Positions 1 to 6,731 of a stretch of DNA of 13,030 nt are shown here, piece after piece. The translations under genes and the position numbers were made by a program. The stretch is taken from NCBI GenBank assembly GCA_944363695.1, contig CALVUW010000018.1:1-13030 (forward strand), written 5' to 3'. The notes beneath the pieces are model-generated. The model had not been told where the DNA came from. It did no database searches and was given only the letters and a program-made list of their open reading frames with translations. Every line of letters begins with the position of its first letter. Position 1 is the first letter of the stretch. The stretch is from an uncultured Bacilli bacterium. GTDB lineage: Bacteria > Bacillota_I > Bacilli_A > RF39 > UBA660.

Positions 1-120
1 GCCAATAATTCAGCAAATGCTTCTGCCATACGTCCATCTATGAATCTAAAATCAAATGTAGTGATTACTGGAGGAAGTGGTACAAAATCTGATCCATTTA
101 CCATCACTCTTGGCAGCTGA
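1..120 (+). CDS. C-terminal end of a probable cell-surface/secreted protein (partial)
   Basis: The frame is open from the first base and stops at TGA 118-120, leaving a 39-residue tail; its start lies outside the window. The tail contains IRPSMNLKSN followed by a Gly/Ser/Thr-rich stretch (VVITGGSGTKSDPF). From memory, tails of the type R-P-x-x-N-L-K-S followed by GGxGTxxxPF/Y are common at the C-terminus of large secreted or membrane-anchored proteins of Bacillota; this is family recollection, not a search result. A good terminator follows 10 bases downstream, which supports a real gene end. No catalytic residues can be seen and the function is unknown. The family assignment is tentative; the reading frame is fairly secure. 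Confidence 0.6.
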   Translation, partial: ANNSANASAIRPSMNLKSNVVITGGSGTKSDPFTITLGS

Positions 121-128
121 TATATGAG

Positions 129-155
129 AAAGTGTAGATGAAACTGCACTTTTTT
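129..155 (+). terminator. Rho-independent terminator after the left partial gene
   Basis: AGTGTAG (131-137) pairs with CTGCACT (144-150) through seven base pairs including one U-G, with loop ATGAAA. The stem is extended by A-T pairs and followed by a run of T (150-155). It ends the upstream surface-protein transcript before the rplU promoter. Confidence 0.8.
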
Positions 156-187
156 GCATAAAACGGGGCGATAGTTCGTAAAAATAT

Positions 188-216
188 TTGACGGTCTATA
201 AAAAATGTGGTAAAAT
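188..216 (+). promoter_or_regulatory. Sigma-A type promoter of rplU-prp-rpmA
   Basis: The -35 box is TTGACG (188-193) and the -10 box is TAAAAT (211-216), with an exact 17-bp spacer. TGG directly before the -10 gives an extended -10 (TGn). Transcription would start near 223, giving a leader of about 107 nt before rplU. Confidence 0.8.
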
Positions 217-222
217 CAACTT

Positions 223-322
223 GTTTGTAGCTTGATATACCTCATGCTCAAACCGCATTGAACAGGTAAAAACAATTTATTTGTACCTTAAAAGCGAGTC
301 TTAAGTAATAAAAAAAAGGAGG
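223..322 (+). ncRNA. Ribosomal protein L21 leader (autoregulatory 5' UTR)
   Basis: The roughly 107-nt untranslated leader of rplU is structured. CTTGA (231-235) can pair with TTAAG near 300-305, and CTC near 241-243 with GAG near 296-298. Inside are ATGC-TCAAACC-GCAT and AGGTA...TACCT hairpins. Position, size and the CTCATGCTCAAACCGC segment agree with the L21 leader family described upstream of rplU in Bacillota, where L21 is thought to repress its own operon. The match is from memory; a covariance-model search would settle it. Confidence 0.65.
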
Positions 323-329
323 TAAGTAA

Positions 330-632
330 ATGTACGCAGTTATTAAAGTAGGTGGAAAACAATATCGTGTTAGTGTTGGTGATGAAATTTTCGTTGAAAA
401 ACTTAACGCTAATGCTGGTGATGTTGTTACTTTTGATCAAGTATTAATGTTAGATTCAAAAGTAGGATCTCCCTATCTAAACAATGTAAAAGTAGAAGGT
501 TCTGTTATTAAAAACGGTAAGAATAAGAAAATCCGTATCTTTAAGTACAAGAATAAATCTAGATCTAATCGTAAGACACAAGGTCACAGACAACCATATA
601 CAAAAATTGTTATTACAAAAATCAATGGTTAA
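330..632 (+). CDS. rplU: 50S ribosomal protein L21
   Basis: A 100-residue protein starting MYAVIKVGGKQYRV, the hallmark N-terminus of bacterial L21; family members are about 100-105 residues, so it is full length. The C-terminal half is highly basic and carries KNKSRSNRKTQGHRQPYTK, the 23S rRNA-binding tail. L21 binds domains of 23S rRNA next to L20 in the large subunit. The start is supported by AAAGGAGG just upstream (about 315-322). It is first in a three-gene unit with prp (2 bases after the stop) and rpmA, the conserved Bacillota order. Expression is probably controlled by the structured leader at 223-322. Confidence 0.97.
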   Translation: MYAVIKVGGKQYRVSVGDEIFVEKLNANAGDVVTFDQVLMLDSKVGSPYLNNVKVEGSVIKNGKNKKIRIFKYKNKSRSNRKTQGHRQPYTKIVITKING

Positions 633-634
633 TT

Positions 635-937
635 ATGATTACGGTTACGATAAAAAAAGAACAAGATCATTTTACGAGTATTCAAATCAGTGGTCATGCC
701 ATGTATGCTGATTATGGGAAAGACATTGTTTGTAGTGCGGTAAGTTCAATTGCTATTACAACGGTTAATGCTATTTTAGCCTTATCCCTTAATAGTATTT
801 CTTATCAAGTAAATGATCAAGGTTTATTAATAGAAATTACCAAACAAGATGAAACAACAGAGATTCTATTAGGCAATATGATTGCTATGCTTAAAGAATT
901 AGAACAGAAATATCCAAAAAATATAAAAGTAAGATAA
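635..937 (+). CDS. prp: Ribosomal-processing cysteine protease Prp (YsxB family)
   Basis: A 100-residue protein of the Prp/YsxB family, which in Bacillota removes the N-terminal extension of L27 before it enters the ribosome. The expected catalytic pair is present: His21 in SGHAMYADYGKD and Cys33 in IVCSAVS, at the spacing usual for the family. It lies between the genes for L21 and L27, as in Staphylococcus and Bacillus. It begins two bases after the rplU stop with no clear ribosome binding site, which suggests translational coupling to rplU. Its partner L27 here does carry the cleavable extension, so the system looks complete. The length is slightly short but within the family range. Confidence 0.93.
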   Translation: MITVTIKKEQDHFTSIQISGHAMYADYGKDIVCSAVSSIAITTVNAILALSLNSISYQVNDQGLLIEITKQDETTEILLGNMIAMLKELEQKYPKNIKVR

Positions 938-948
938 GGAGGAAGACG

Positions 949-1239
949 ATGGAACGTTTACTATTAAATATTCAATTGTTCGCTCATAAGAAAGGACAAA
1001 GTTCTACATCTAATGGTCGTGATTCTGCCGGACGTAGATTAGGAGCGAAAGCAGCAGATGGTGAGTTTGTAACAGCTGGTAGCATTATTTATCGTCAACG
1101 TGGAACGAAAATATTTCCGGGTGTTAATGTAAGACGTGGAAATGATGATACACTTTATGCAACAGTAGATGGTATTGTTAAATTCGAACGTCTAGGAAGA
1201 GATAAGAAACAAACTTCTGTTTATCCAGTTGGAGAGTAA
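949..1239 (+). CDS. rpmA: 50S ribosomal protein L27, precursor with N-terminal extension
   Basis: A 96-residue L27. The mature core begins AHKKGQSSTSNGRDSAGRRLG, the diagnostic L27 N-terminus that reaches the peptidyl-transferase centre. In front of it are eleven extra residues, MERLLLNIQLF, matching the Prp-cleaved extension of Bacillota L27 (usually ending in a hydrophobic-Gln-Phe-Phe type motif). Predicted cleavage is between Phe11 and Ala12. The ribosome binding site AAGGAGGA (936-943) overlaps the prp stop codon, so the three genes are one operon. The second residue before the cut is Leu rather than the more common Phe (QLF instead of QFF), a mild variation. A terminator starts at the stop codon. 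Confidence 0.97.
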   Translation: MERLLLNIQLFAHKKGQSSTSNGRDSAGRRLGAKAADGEFVTAGSIIYRQRGTKIFPGVNVRRGNDDTLYATVDGIVKFERLGRDKKQTSVYPVGE

Positions 1240-1264
1240 GGTATTGTGAAAATACCTTTTTTTT
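1239..1264 (+). terminator. Terminator of rplU-prp-rpmA, overlapping the rpmA stop
   Basis: AGGTATT (1239-1245) pairs with AATACCT (1251-1257), with loop GTGAA and eight T residues (1257-1264). The stem starts on the last base of the rpmA stop codon. The loop and 5' arm also contain the -35 box of the obg promoter. Confidence 0.9.
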
Positions 1265-1272
1265 GTTATAAT
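1244..1272 (+). promoter_or_regulatory. Promoter of obg, nested in the rpmA terminator
   Basis: TTGTGA (1244-1249), a 17-bp spacer and TATAAT (1267-1272), with TGT in front giving an extended -10. The -35 box lies inside the terminator hairpin of the preceding operon. Confidence 0.75.
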
Positions 1273-1297
1273 AAAGGCACTTTGAGGGGTGATAGAT

Positions 1298-2572
1298 ATG
1301 TTTGTAGATGAAGTTGAATTAACCGTAATTGCTGGAAGTGGTGGAGATGGTTGTACTGCTTTCCGCCGAGAAAAATACATCGCTTATGGTGGCCCTTACG
1401 GGGGAAATGGTGGACATGGAGCGGATATTATCTTTAAAGTAGATGAAGGGTTGCATACATTATTAGATCTACGCTATCAAAAGATGATTAAAGGTAAAAA
1501 AGGAGAAAATGGTAAAGGTAAAAATCAGCATGGTAAAGGTGCTGATCCGGTTATTGTCAAAGTACCACAAGGAACCGTTGTCACGGATTTAGATACAGGC
1601 TTGATTTTAGCGGATTTAAAAGAAAAAAATCAAGAAGCATTAATCGCTAAAGGTGGCCGTGGAGGTCGTGGTAATACAGCTTTTAAAACCCAGACCAATA
1701 CAGCTCCTAATTTTTCTGAAAATGGTGAACCGGGTGAAGTGCGTCATTTAAAAATTGAATTAAAATTATTAGCAGATGTTGGACTAGTAGGTCTACCAAG
1801 TGTTGGGAAAAGTACGATTATTTCAAAAGTGTCGAAATCAAAGCCGAAAATTGCTGCCTATCATTTTACTACCTTAACACCTAATCTAGGTGTGGTAAGA
1901 GCTAGTAACCAGAAAACATTTGTCATGGCTGACTTACCAGGACTTATTGAAGGAGCAAGCCAAGGAGAAGGTCTAGGAGACCAATTCTTACGCCACATCG
2001 AACGTACCCGTGTATTGTTACATGTAATCGATATGAGCGGTAGTGAAATGCGTGATCCTTATGAAGATTACTGTTTAATTAATAAAGAACTAGGCGCTTT
2101 TAATCCTAAATTATTACAAAAACCAATGGTGATTTTAGCCAATAAGATGGATTTACCTGGAGCAGATGAGCATTTACAAGAATTCAAACAGAAAGTAACT
2201 GATCAAAAGATATTTGCAATCTCGGCTTTTGAGGATAAAGGCTTACAAGAAGTGATTGATTATTTATCTGATTTATTAGATACCATTCAAAGCGAAGATT
2301 TATATGAGCAAGAAGCTTTTGAGTCTCATGTACTATATACCTTTAAAGAAGAAGCACCTTATACGATTACTAAAGAAGATGATGAATTTGTTATTTCTGG
2401 GGCAGGTATTGAAAAACTATTAAAAATGACAAAATTTACAACCGAAGAGGGTAGAATGCGTTTTGCTAACAAACTACGTAAAATGGGAATTGATGATGAG
2501 TTAGCGAAAATGGGTGCCAAAGATGGTGATATGGTACGTATCTTAGATTTTTATTTTGAATATAAAGAATAA
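1298..2572 (+). CDS. obg: Obg/CgtA GTPase, ribosome assembly
   Basis: A 424-residue Obg GTPase, the usual length of about 425-430. Domains in order are: the glycine-rich Obg fold (residues 1 to about 155, starting MFVDEVELTVIAGSGGDGC with FRREKY and GGPYGGNGG); the G domain with P-loop GLPSVGKS (165-172), DLPG (212-215), NKMD (282-285) and ISA (308-310); and a C-terminal OCT domain that ends in an acidic/aromatic tail. Obg binds the 50S subunit and links GTP/ppGpp levels to late ribosome assembly. An in-frame GTG at 1289 would add three residues, but GAGGGG (1284-1289) is well spaced for ATG 1298 and the family starts MFVD. It forms its own unit, with terminators on both sides, next to the rplU-rpmA operon as is typical. 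Confidence 0.97.
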   Translation: MFVDEVELTVIAGSGGDGCTAFRREKYIAYGGPYGGNGGHGADIIFKVDEGLHTLLDLRYQKMIKGKKGENGKGKNQHGKGADPVIVKVPQGTVVTDLDTGLILADLKEKNQEALIAKGGRGGRGNTAFKTQTNTAPNFSENGEPGEVRHLKIELKLLADVGLVGLPSVGKSTIISKVSKSKPKIAAYHFTTLTPNLGVVRASNQKTFVMADLPGLIEGASQGEGLGDQFLRHIERTRVLLHVIDMSGSEMRDPYEDYCLINKELGAFNPKLLQKPMVILANKMDLPGADEHLQEFKQKVTDQKIFAISAFEDKGLQEVIDYLSDLLDTIQSEDLYEQEAFESHVLYTFKEEAPYTITKEDDEFVISGAGIEKLLKMTKFTTEEGRMRFANKLRKMGIDDELAKMGAKDGDMVRILDFYFEYKE

Positions 2573-2603
2573 AGAAAAGGACAATCGTATCTTTTCTTTT
2601 TTT
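2571..2603 (+). terminator. Terminator of obg
   Basis: AAAGAAAAG (2571-2579) pairs perfectly with CTTTTCTTT (2591-2599) around an 11-nt loop, followed by T residues to 2603. The stem begins on the obg stop codon. Confidence 0.85.
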
Positions 2604-2620
2604 GCTAAAAACGATATAAT
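2592..2620 (+). promoter_or_regulatory. Possible promoter of the RNA-modification operon
   Basis: A perfect TATAAT at 2615-2620 lies 16 bases before the ATG at 2636. At 17 bp upstream the -35 region is TTTTCT (2592-2597), a weak match inside the obg terminator. If used, the mRNA would start near 2627 and have a leader under 10 nt. Confidence 0.5.
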
Positions 2621-2635
2621 AAATACGGTGAAAAC

Positions 2636-3283
2636 ATGAAATTACAAATTGATGGAAAGACGTATCCTGTTATAATCGATAAGAAAAAAACGACGAAAAA
2701 TCTCTATATTCGCATAAAAGAAGATTTAACTGTCTATATTACTTGTCATAGTACAACAAGTGATAAACAAATCGAAAAGATTATAAAAGAAAATAGCAGT
2801 AGTATTAGAAAAATGATCGAACGTACTAAGAAAAAACAACAATATCAGCAAGAATTTTATTTTTTAGGAAAACGATATGATGTTGTTTACACCGAATACT
2901 GTGATATTAGCTTTGGCCAGGATAAAGTGTTTTTACGACGTGAATTTGATTTAGATAAATGGAAAAAGAAACAAGCATTGCAATTATTTTATGAACATCT
3001 AGAACAATGCTATCACAACTTTTCACGACCGATTCCCCATCCGAGTTTACGAATTAGAAAAATGAAGACACGTTGGGGTGTTTGTAATGTGAAAACGAAA
3101 GTGATTACCCTAAACTTAGAATTAATTACGAAAGATATTCACTGTTTAGATTATGTTATTTATCATGAACTAAGTCATTTAGTAGTACCCAATCATTCAG
3201 CTCAGTTTTGGCAGGTAGTAGGAGAAAATTGTCCGGATTATAAGAAGTATCGCCGGTTAACGAATGCTTTAGGAGAGGAGTAG
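2636..3283 (+). CDS. YgjP-like metallopeptidase-domain protein (DUF45)
   Basis: A 215-residue soluble protein of the YgjP-like metallopeptidase family. The zinc-binding site HELSH spans residues 177-181, with the third ligand probably His187 in PNHSAQFW. The family motif TRWGVCN (usually RWGSC) lies upstream and precedes the strand KVITLNLEL. The N-terminal half is a basic beta-rich region (KTTKNLYIRIKEDLTVYI). The exact substrate of the family is poorly established; no signal peptide is present, so it acts in the cytoplasm. The ribosome binding site is weak (GGTG, 2627-2630) and the promoter is close, so translation may start on a very short leader. It heads an operon of RNA-modification genes and ends four bases before the next one. 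Confidence 0.85.
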   Translation: MKLQIDGKTYPVIIDKKKTTKNLYIRIKEDLTVYITCHSTTSDKQIEKIIKENSSSIRKMIERTKKKQQYQQEFYFLGKRYDVVYTEYCDISFGQDKVFLRREFDLDKWKKKQALQLFYEHLEQCYHNFSRPIPHPSLRIRKMKTRWGVCNVKTKVITLNLELITKDIHCLDYVIYHELSHLVVPNHSAQFWQVVGENCPDYKKYRRLTNALGEE

Positions 3284-3287
3284 AAAA

Positions 3288-4022
3288 ATGATCATTAGTA
3301 GTATGGATAACGAGAAAGTAAAACATTACAGAAGGTTACAGCAGAAAAAATATCGTGATTTGTATCAAGAATTTTTAGTAGAAGGGCCACATTTAGTATT
3401 AGAAGCTTATCGACAGGGAATTTTAAAAGAAATAATTGTATTAGAAGATGAAGTGTTTCCCTTAGATGTGCCGTTAGTGGAGGTAAGTGCTGCGGTATTA
3501 AAAAAAATTTCACAAGTGGAAACGCCCCAAAAAATGATGGGATTATGTAAAAAACAAGAAAACACAACCATAGGAGAACGTATTTTAATTTTAGATGCGC
3601 TGCAAGATCCTGGTAATGTTGGAACGATTATTCGTAGTGCTGCTGCTTTTGATATTGATACGATTATTGTAGGAGACAATACGGTAGATGTTTATAATCC
3701 AAAAGTGATTCGCGCAACACAAGGGATGTTATTCCAAGTACCAATTGTTCCCTTTTCCATTGATAAGTTAATACCAATTTTAAAAAGTTTACAAATACCA
3801 GTTTTTGCTACCAGTGTGACGCATGGTGTGGAAGTGGATCAGTTAAGGGAAGAAGATAAACAACGTTTCGCTTTAATCGTAGGAAATGAAGGCAGTGGTG
3901 TCAATCCGACTTATTTACAAGCCTGTGATAAACGCCTCTATATTCCGATGAATGCCGCGGTAGAAAGCCTAAATGTAGCCATTGCGACTAGCATTCTGTT
4001 ATATGAAATGAGGCTGAAATAA
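3288..4022 (+). CDS. SpoU/TrmH-family RNA 2'-O-ribose methyltransferase
   Basis: A 244-residue SPOUT methyltransferase, similar in layout to the YsgA/RlmB-type enzymes of Bacillota. The N-terminal ~95 residues (KVKHYRRLQQKKYRDLYQEFLVEG) are the substrate-binding domain. The C-terminal catalytic domain has the three SpoU motifs: NVGTIIRSA (from 110), IVGNEGSGV (NEGSG from 200) and IPMNAAVESLNVAIA (from 219), which form the knotted SAM site. It methylates a ribose in rRNA or tRNA; which nucleotide cannot be told from sequence. AGGAG (3276-3280) precedes the ATG by 7 bases. Its stop overlaps the rimM start by one base (TAATG), indicating coupling. In Bacillus a close relative (ysgA) neighbours pheST, also present downstream here. 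Confidence 0.9.
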   Translation: MIISSMDNEKVKHYRRLQQKKYRDLYQEFLVEGPHLVLEAYRQGILKEIIVLEDEVFPLDVPLVEVSAAVLKKISQVETPQKMMGLCKKQENTTIGERILILDALQDPGNVGTIIRSAAAFDIDTIIVGDNTVDVYNPKVIRATQGMLFQVPIVPFSIDKLIPILKSLQIPVFATSVTHGVEVDQLREEDKQRFALIVGNEGSGVNPTYLQACDKRLYIPMNAAVESLNVAIATSILLYEMRLK

Positions 4023-4504
4023 TGAATTTAATTAGAATAGGAAGAGTAACAACAACCCATGGTATCAAGGGTGAAATTAAAATTTTAGCAAGTCTAGATG
4101 AACTACAACGACAAGAAGTTTTTAAAGTTGGTAGTCATTTGTGGATTGAACATAAACCTTATACGATTGCTAGTCATCGTGTTCATAAAGGACTTGATAT
4201 GATTTGTTTTCAGGAATTCTCTAATATCAATGACGTATTGTTTTTAAAGGGTAAACATGTTTATAAAGACAAACAAGAAATAACATTAACGCCTGATCAT
4301 ATTCTAGATGATGAACTCGTTACTTTTTCAGTTTTGACAACTGCTGGAAAAACAGGTAAGATAAAGGCGATTGAGAAAACCGGTAATCAGTATAAAATTT
4401 TAAGATTAGTAATAGAAAATAAAGAAGTGTTAATACCGTATCATAAAGATTTTATTGAAAAAATAGATCCAAAAGAACAGGTGATTATCGTTAAATTATT
4501 ATAA
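4022..4504 (+). CDS. rimM: 16S rRNA processing/30S maturation factor RimM
   Basis: A 160-residue RimM of usual length (about 165-175). The N-terminal domain begins with the family signature LIRIGRVTTTHGIKGEIKI and includes the FLKGKHVY segment. The C-terminal PRC-barrel has the DDELVTF segment and VLIPYHKDFIEKID, both typical. RimM binds S19 and the 30S head during assembly. The start codon overlaps the stop of the methyltransferase gene, with GAGG (4010-4013) eight bases upstream. trmD follows after 13 bases, the conserved rimM-trmD pair. rpsP (S16), which normally precedes rimM, is not in this operon, and rplS, which normally follows trmD, is also missing. Confidence 0.95.
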   Translation: MNLIRIGRVTTTHGIKGEIKILASLDELQRQEVFKVGSHLWIEHKPYTIASHRVHKGLDMICFQEFSNINDVLFLKGKHVYKDKQEITLTPDHILDDELVTFSVLTTAGKTGKIKAIEKTGNQYKILRLVIENKEVLIPYHKDFIEKIDPKEQVIIVKLL

Positions 4505-4517
4505 AGTGGTGGTAGGA

Positions 4518-5186
4518 ATGAAAATTGATATCTTAACATTATTTCCTAATATGTTTACAGGTATTTTAGAAGAATCGATTATAAAACGTGCAGTTGAAAA
4601 ACAAGCTGTGACAATTGAATTGCATAATTTCCGTGATTATTCAACGGATTTGCATCATAAAGTGGATGATACGCCTTATGGTGGTGGAGCTGGTATGGTC
4701 TTGATGTGTCAACCGATTTTTGATTGCGTTAATGCTTTACGGACACCAGATAGTACTGTGATTTTACTCACACCAAGTGGTAAAACGTACAATCAGCAGC
4801 AAGCTTTGTCATTACGATCAAAAAAACATCTCATTTTGATTTGTGGTCATTATGAAGGCTTTGATGAGCGGATTCGTACGCTTTGTGATGTTGAATTATC
4901 CATCGGTGATTATATCTTAACTGGTGGAGAAATACCGGCCATGGTGTTAGTAGATTCTATTGTTCGTTTATTACCAGGCGTTATTAAGGAAGAAAGTTAT
5001 CAACAGGAATCATTTTCAGATGGAAAACTAGATTATCCAACTTATACTAAACCTAGCATCTACCAAGGTCTAGCGGTCCCTGAAGTATTATTATCAGGTG
5101 ACCATCAAAAAATAGCCCAGTGGCGAAAACAGGCAGCTTTAGAAAAAACAAAAGAAATACGACCGGATTTACAAGGAGATGACTAG
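4518..5186 (+). CDS. trmD: tRNA (guanine-N1-)-methyltransferase TrmD
   Basis: A 222-residue TrmD, the SPOUT-class enzyme that makes m1G37 next to the anticodon and prevents +1 frameshifting. Visible motifs are LTLFPNMF at the N-terminus, VDDTPYGGGAGMVL, the knot segments GHYEGFDERI (from 110) and GDYILTGGE (from 130), and the C-terminal RPDL. The longest frame starts at GTG 4506, but ATG 4518 gives the canonical MKIDILTLFP and has GG-rich Shine-Dalgarno-like sequence at 4508-4516, so 4518 is chosen. The 222-residue length is slightly short compared with about 240 in Bacillus. The next gene starts one or two bases after this stop, or overlaps it if the upstream ATG is used. Confidence 0.96.
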   Translation: MKIDILTLFPNMFTGILEESIIKRAVEKQAVTIELHNFRDYSTDLHHKVDDTPYGGGAGMVLMCQPIFDCVNALRTPDSTVILLTPSGKTYNQQQALSLRSKKHLILICGHYEGFDERIRTLCDVELSIGDYILTGGEIPAMVLVDSIVRLLPGVIKEESYQQESFSDGKLDYPTYTKPSIYQGLAVPEVLLSGDHQKIAQWRKQAALEKTKEIRPDLQGDD

Positions 5187-5187
5187 G

Positions 5188-5607
5188 ATGAGACGCTATC
5201 ATGTATTAAGAATCAGTAAAACTTATGATGAGAAAATTCCCTTAGATAATGTATTACGACTATCTTTTTCAAAAATCCATATTTCATCAGTTTCTATTTA
5301 TAATCCTAACTTTCAAAAAGAAGTGATAACAAAAAAGGTTATGAATAACTATCAGAAATTACTAAAACGCTTAACCTTTTATTTAGAAACAGATGATGAG
5401 ACAGGAACAGCTTATCAAGAAGCCTTAAATGAAATAGAGCGTTTTCGTTTACTAATCAAAAATAAATATCGTGCTTATATGTTAGAAGAACAGTTAAAGG
5501 AAATGGGAAAAACGCTATCTTTATTGCAAAAAAAAGCAAAACGCAAGTTACAAATGTTACAGCATGTTAATATAGTTCAACAAGAACGAGGAAGAGGGGG
5601 AAAGTAA
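5188..5607 (+). CDS. Small basic helical protein of unknown function
   Basis: I do not recognise this 139-residue protein. Residues 1-45 look like mixed beta/alpha (RRYHVLRISKTYDE, then a strand-like segment SSVSIYNPNF). From about residue 48 it appears mostly alpha-helical, with heptad-like Leu/Ile spacing (ALNEIERFRLLIKNKYRAYM, then LEEQLKEMGKTLSLL). It ends in a Lys/Arg-rich tail (KKAKRKLQML, then RGRGGK). There is no signal peptide or membrane segment. Its basic charge and its place between trmD and tgt suggest RNA or ribosome binding, which is inference only. ATG 5179 is in frame, but AAGGAG (5173-5178) touches it and is correctly spaced (9 bases) for ATG 5188. tgt begins three bases after its stop. 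Confidence 0.75.
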   Translation: MRRYHVLRISKTYDEKIPLDNVLRLSFSKIHISSVSIYNPNFQKEVITKKVMNNYQKLLKRLTFYLETDDETGTAYQEALNEIERFRLLIKNKYRAYMLEEQLKEMGKTLSLLQKKAKRKLQMLQHVNIVQQERGRGGK

Positions 5608-5609
5608 GA

Positions 5610-6731
5610 ATGAAATTACATTATGAATTAATAAAAAAAGAAACACATAGCAAAGCTAGACTAGGCAAGGTTATTACCAACTATGGGACCTATCAGACGC
5701 CAATGTTCATGCCAGTTGGTACTAAAGCAACGGTAAAGGGAGTAAGCCCTGAAGAATTAGTCGCTGCCCATTCTGGTATTGTGCTAGCAAATACTTATCA
5801 TTTATGGCTAAGACCGGGTGAAGATATTGTCCATAAGGCTGGAGGTCTACATCAATTTATGAATTACCAAGGCCCAATTCTAACGGATAGTGGTGGTTTT
5901 CAAGTGTTTTCATTGGTTAAAAACAAGAAAAAAGATATTACCGAAGATGGTGTCCATTTTAAAAGTCATATTGATGGTAAGAAGTTATTCTTAACTCCAG
6001 AGATCTCTATTCAGATTCAAAATAAGCTGGATAGTGATGTTGCTATGAGCTTTGATGAATGTCCACCAGCCAGTGCTTCTTATGAATATTTAAAAAACAG
6101 TGTAGAGCGAACGCTTCGTTGGGCAAAGCGAGGCAAAGCGGTACATAGTAATCCCAATCAAGCTTTATTTGGCATTGTCCAAGGAGGTGCACATGAGGAT
6201 CTACGTAAGTATTCAGCCGTTGAGACGGTCAAATTAGATTTTGATGGTTATAGCATTGGTGGTGTTGCTAACGATGGAGAGAGTAAAGAGGATATGTATA
6301 AGGCTATTGATTATTCAATTCCTTATTTGCCAGAAGATAAAGTACGATATCTAATGGGTGTTGGAGATCCGATTGATATCATTGAAGGGGTCATTCGTGG
6401 CGTTGATATTTTTGATTGTGTACTGCCAACTAGAATTGCCCGTCATGGTCAAGCTTTTACGCGTCATGGAAAAATCAATTTAAATAACGCTAAATATAAA
6501 GAAGATTTTACACCGTTAGAAGAGGAATGTGACTGTTATGCTTGCCAGCATTATACCAAAGCTTATATTCGTCACTTAATCAATTGTGATGAAATGTTTG
6601 GTGGCCGTCTTCTTTCGATTCATAACATTCGCTTTTTAACTCGTCTAGCCGAAGAATTACAGGAGTCTATCAAAAATGATTCGATTTTGGCTTATCGTGA
6701 GCAATTTATCAAGGAGTATCAAGGTAAATGA
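5610..6731 (+). CDS. tgt: tRNA-guanine transglycosylase
   Basis: A 373-residue bacterial TGT, full length. It exchanges guanine at position 34 of GUN-anticodon tRNAs (Tyr, His, Asn, Asp) for preQ1 or queuine. Active-site residues are Asp93 in DSGGFQVFS and the nucleophile Asp269 in FDCVLPTR. The zinc site is Cys307, Cys309, Cys312 and His338, with the same relative spacing as in characterised bacterial enzymes. FGIVQGG and GYSIGG form the base-binding pocket. No preQ1 synthesis genes (queC-F) or queA are in the window, so whether it uses preQ1 or salvaged queuine is open. The ribosome binding site AGAGGGGG (5593-5600) lies in the preceding gene. Its stop overlaps the next start in ATGA. Confidence 0.97.
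   Translation: MKLHYELIKKETHSKARLGKVITNYGTYQTPMFMPVGTKATVKGVSPEELVAAHSGIVLANTYHLWLRPGEDIVHKAGGLHQFMNYQGPILTDSGGFQVFSLVKNKKKDITEDGVHFKSHIDGKKLFLTPEISIQIQNKLDSDVAMSFDECPPASASYEYLKNSVERTLRWAKRGKAVHSNPNQALFGIVQGGAHEDLRKYSAVETVKLDFDGYSIGGVANDGESKEDMYKAIDYSIPYLPEDKVRYLMGVGDPIDIIEGVIRGVDIFDCVLPTRIARHGQAFTRHGKINLNNAKYKEDFTPLEEECDCYACQHYTKAYIRHLINCDEMFGGRLLSIHNIRFLTRLAEELQESIKNDSILAYREQFIKEYQGK

Noticed and set aside
1192..1380. Minus-strand open frame across the rpmA/obg junction
   Set aside because: It crosses two well-supported genes and the terminator/promoter between them, and has no start signals.
3295..3679. Two overlapping minus-strand open frames opposite the SpoU-type methylase
   Set aside because: Shadows of the real gene on the other strand; composition is hydrophobic and Cys-rich with no family resemblance and no translation signals.
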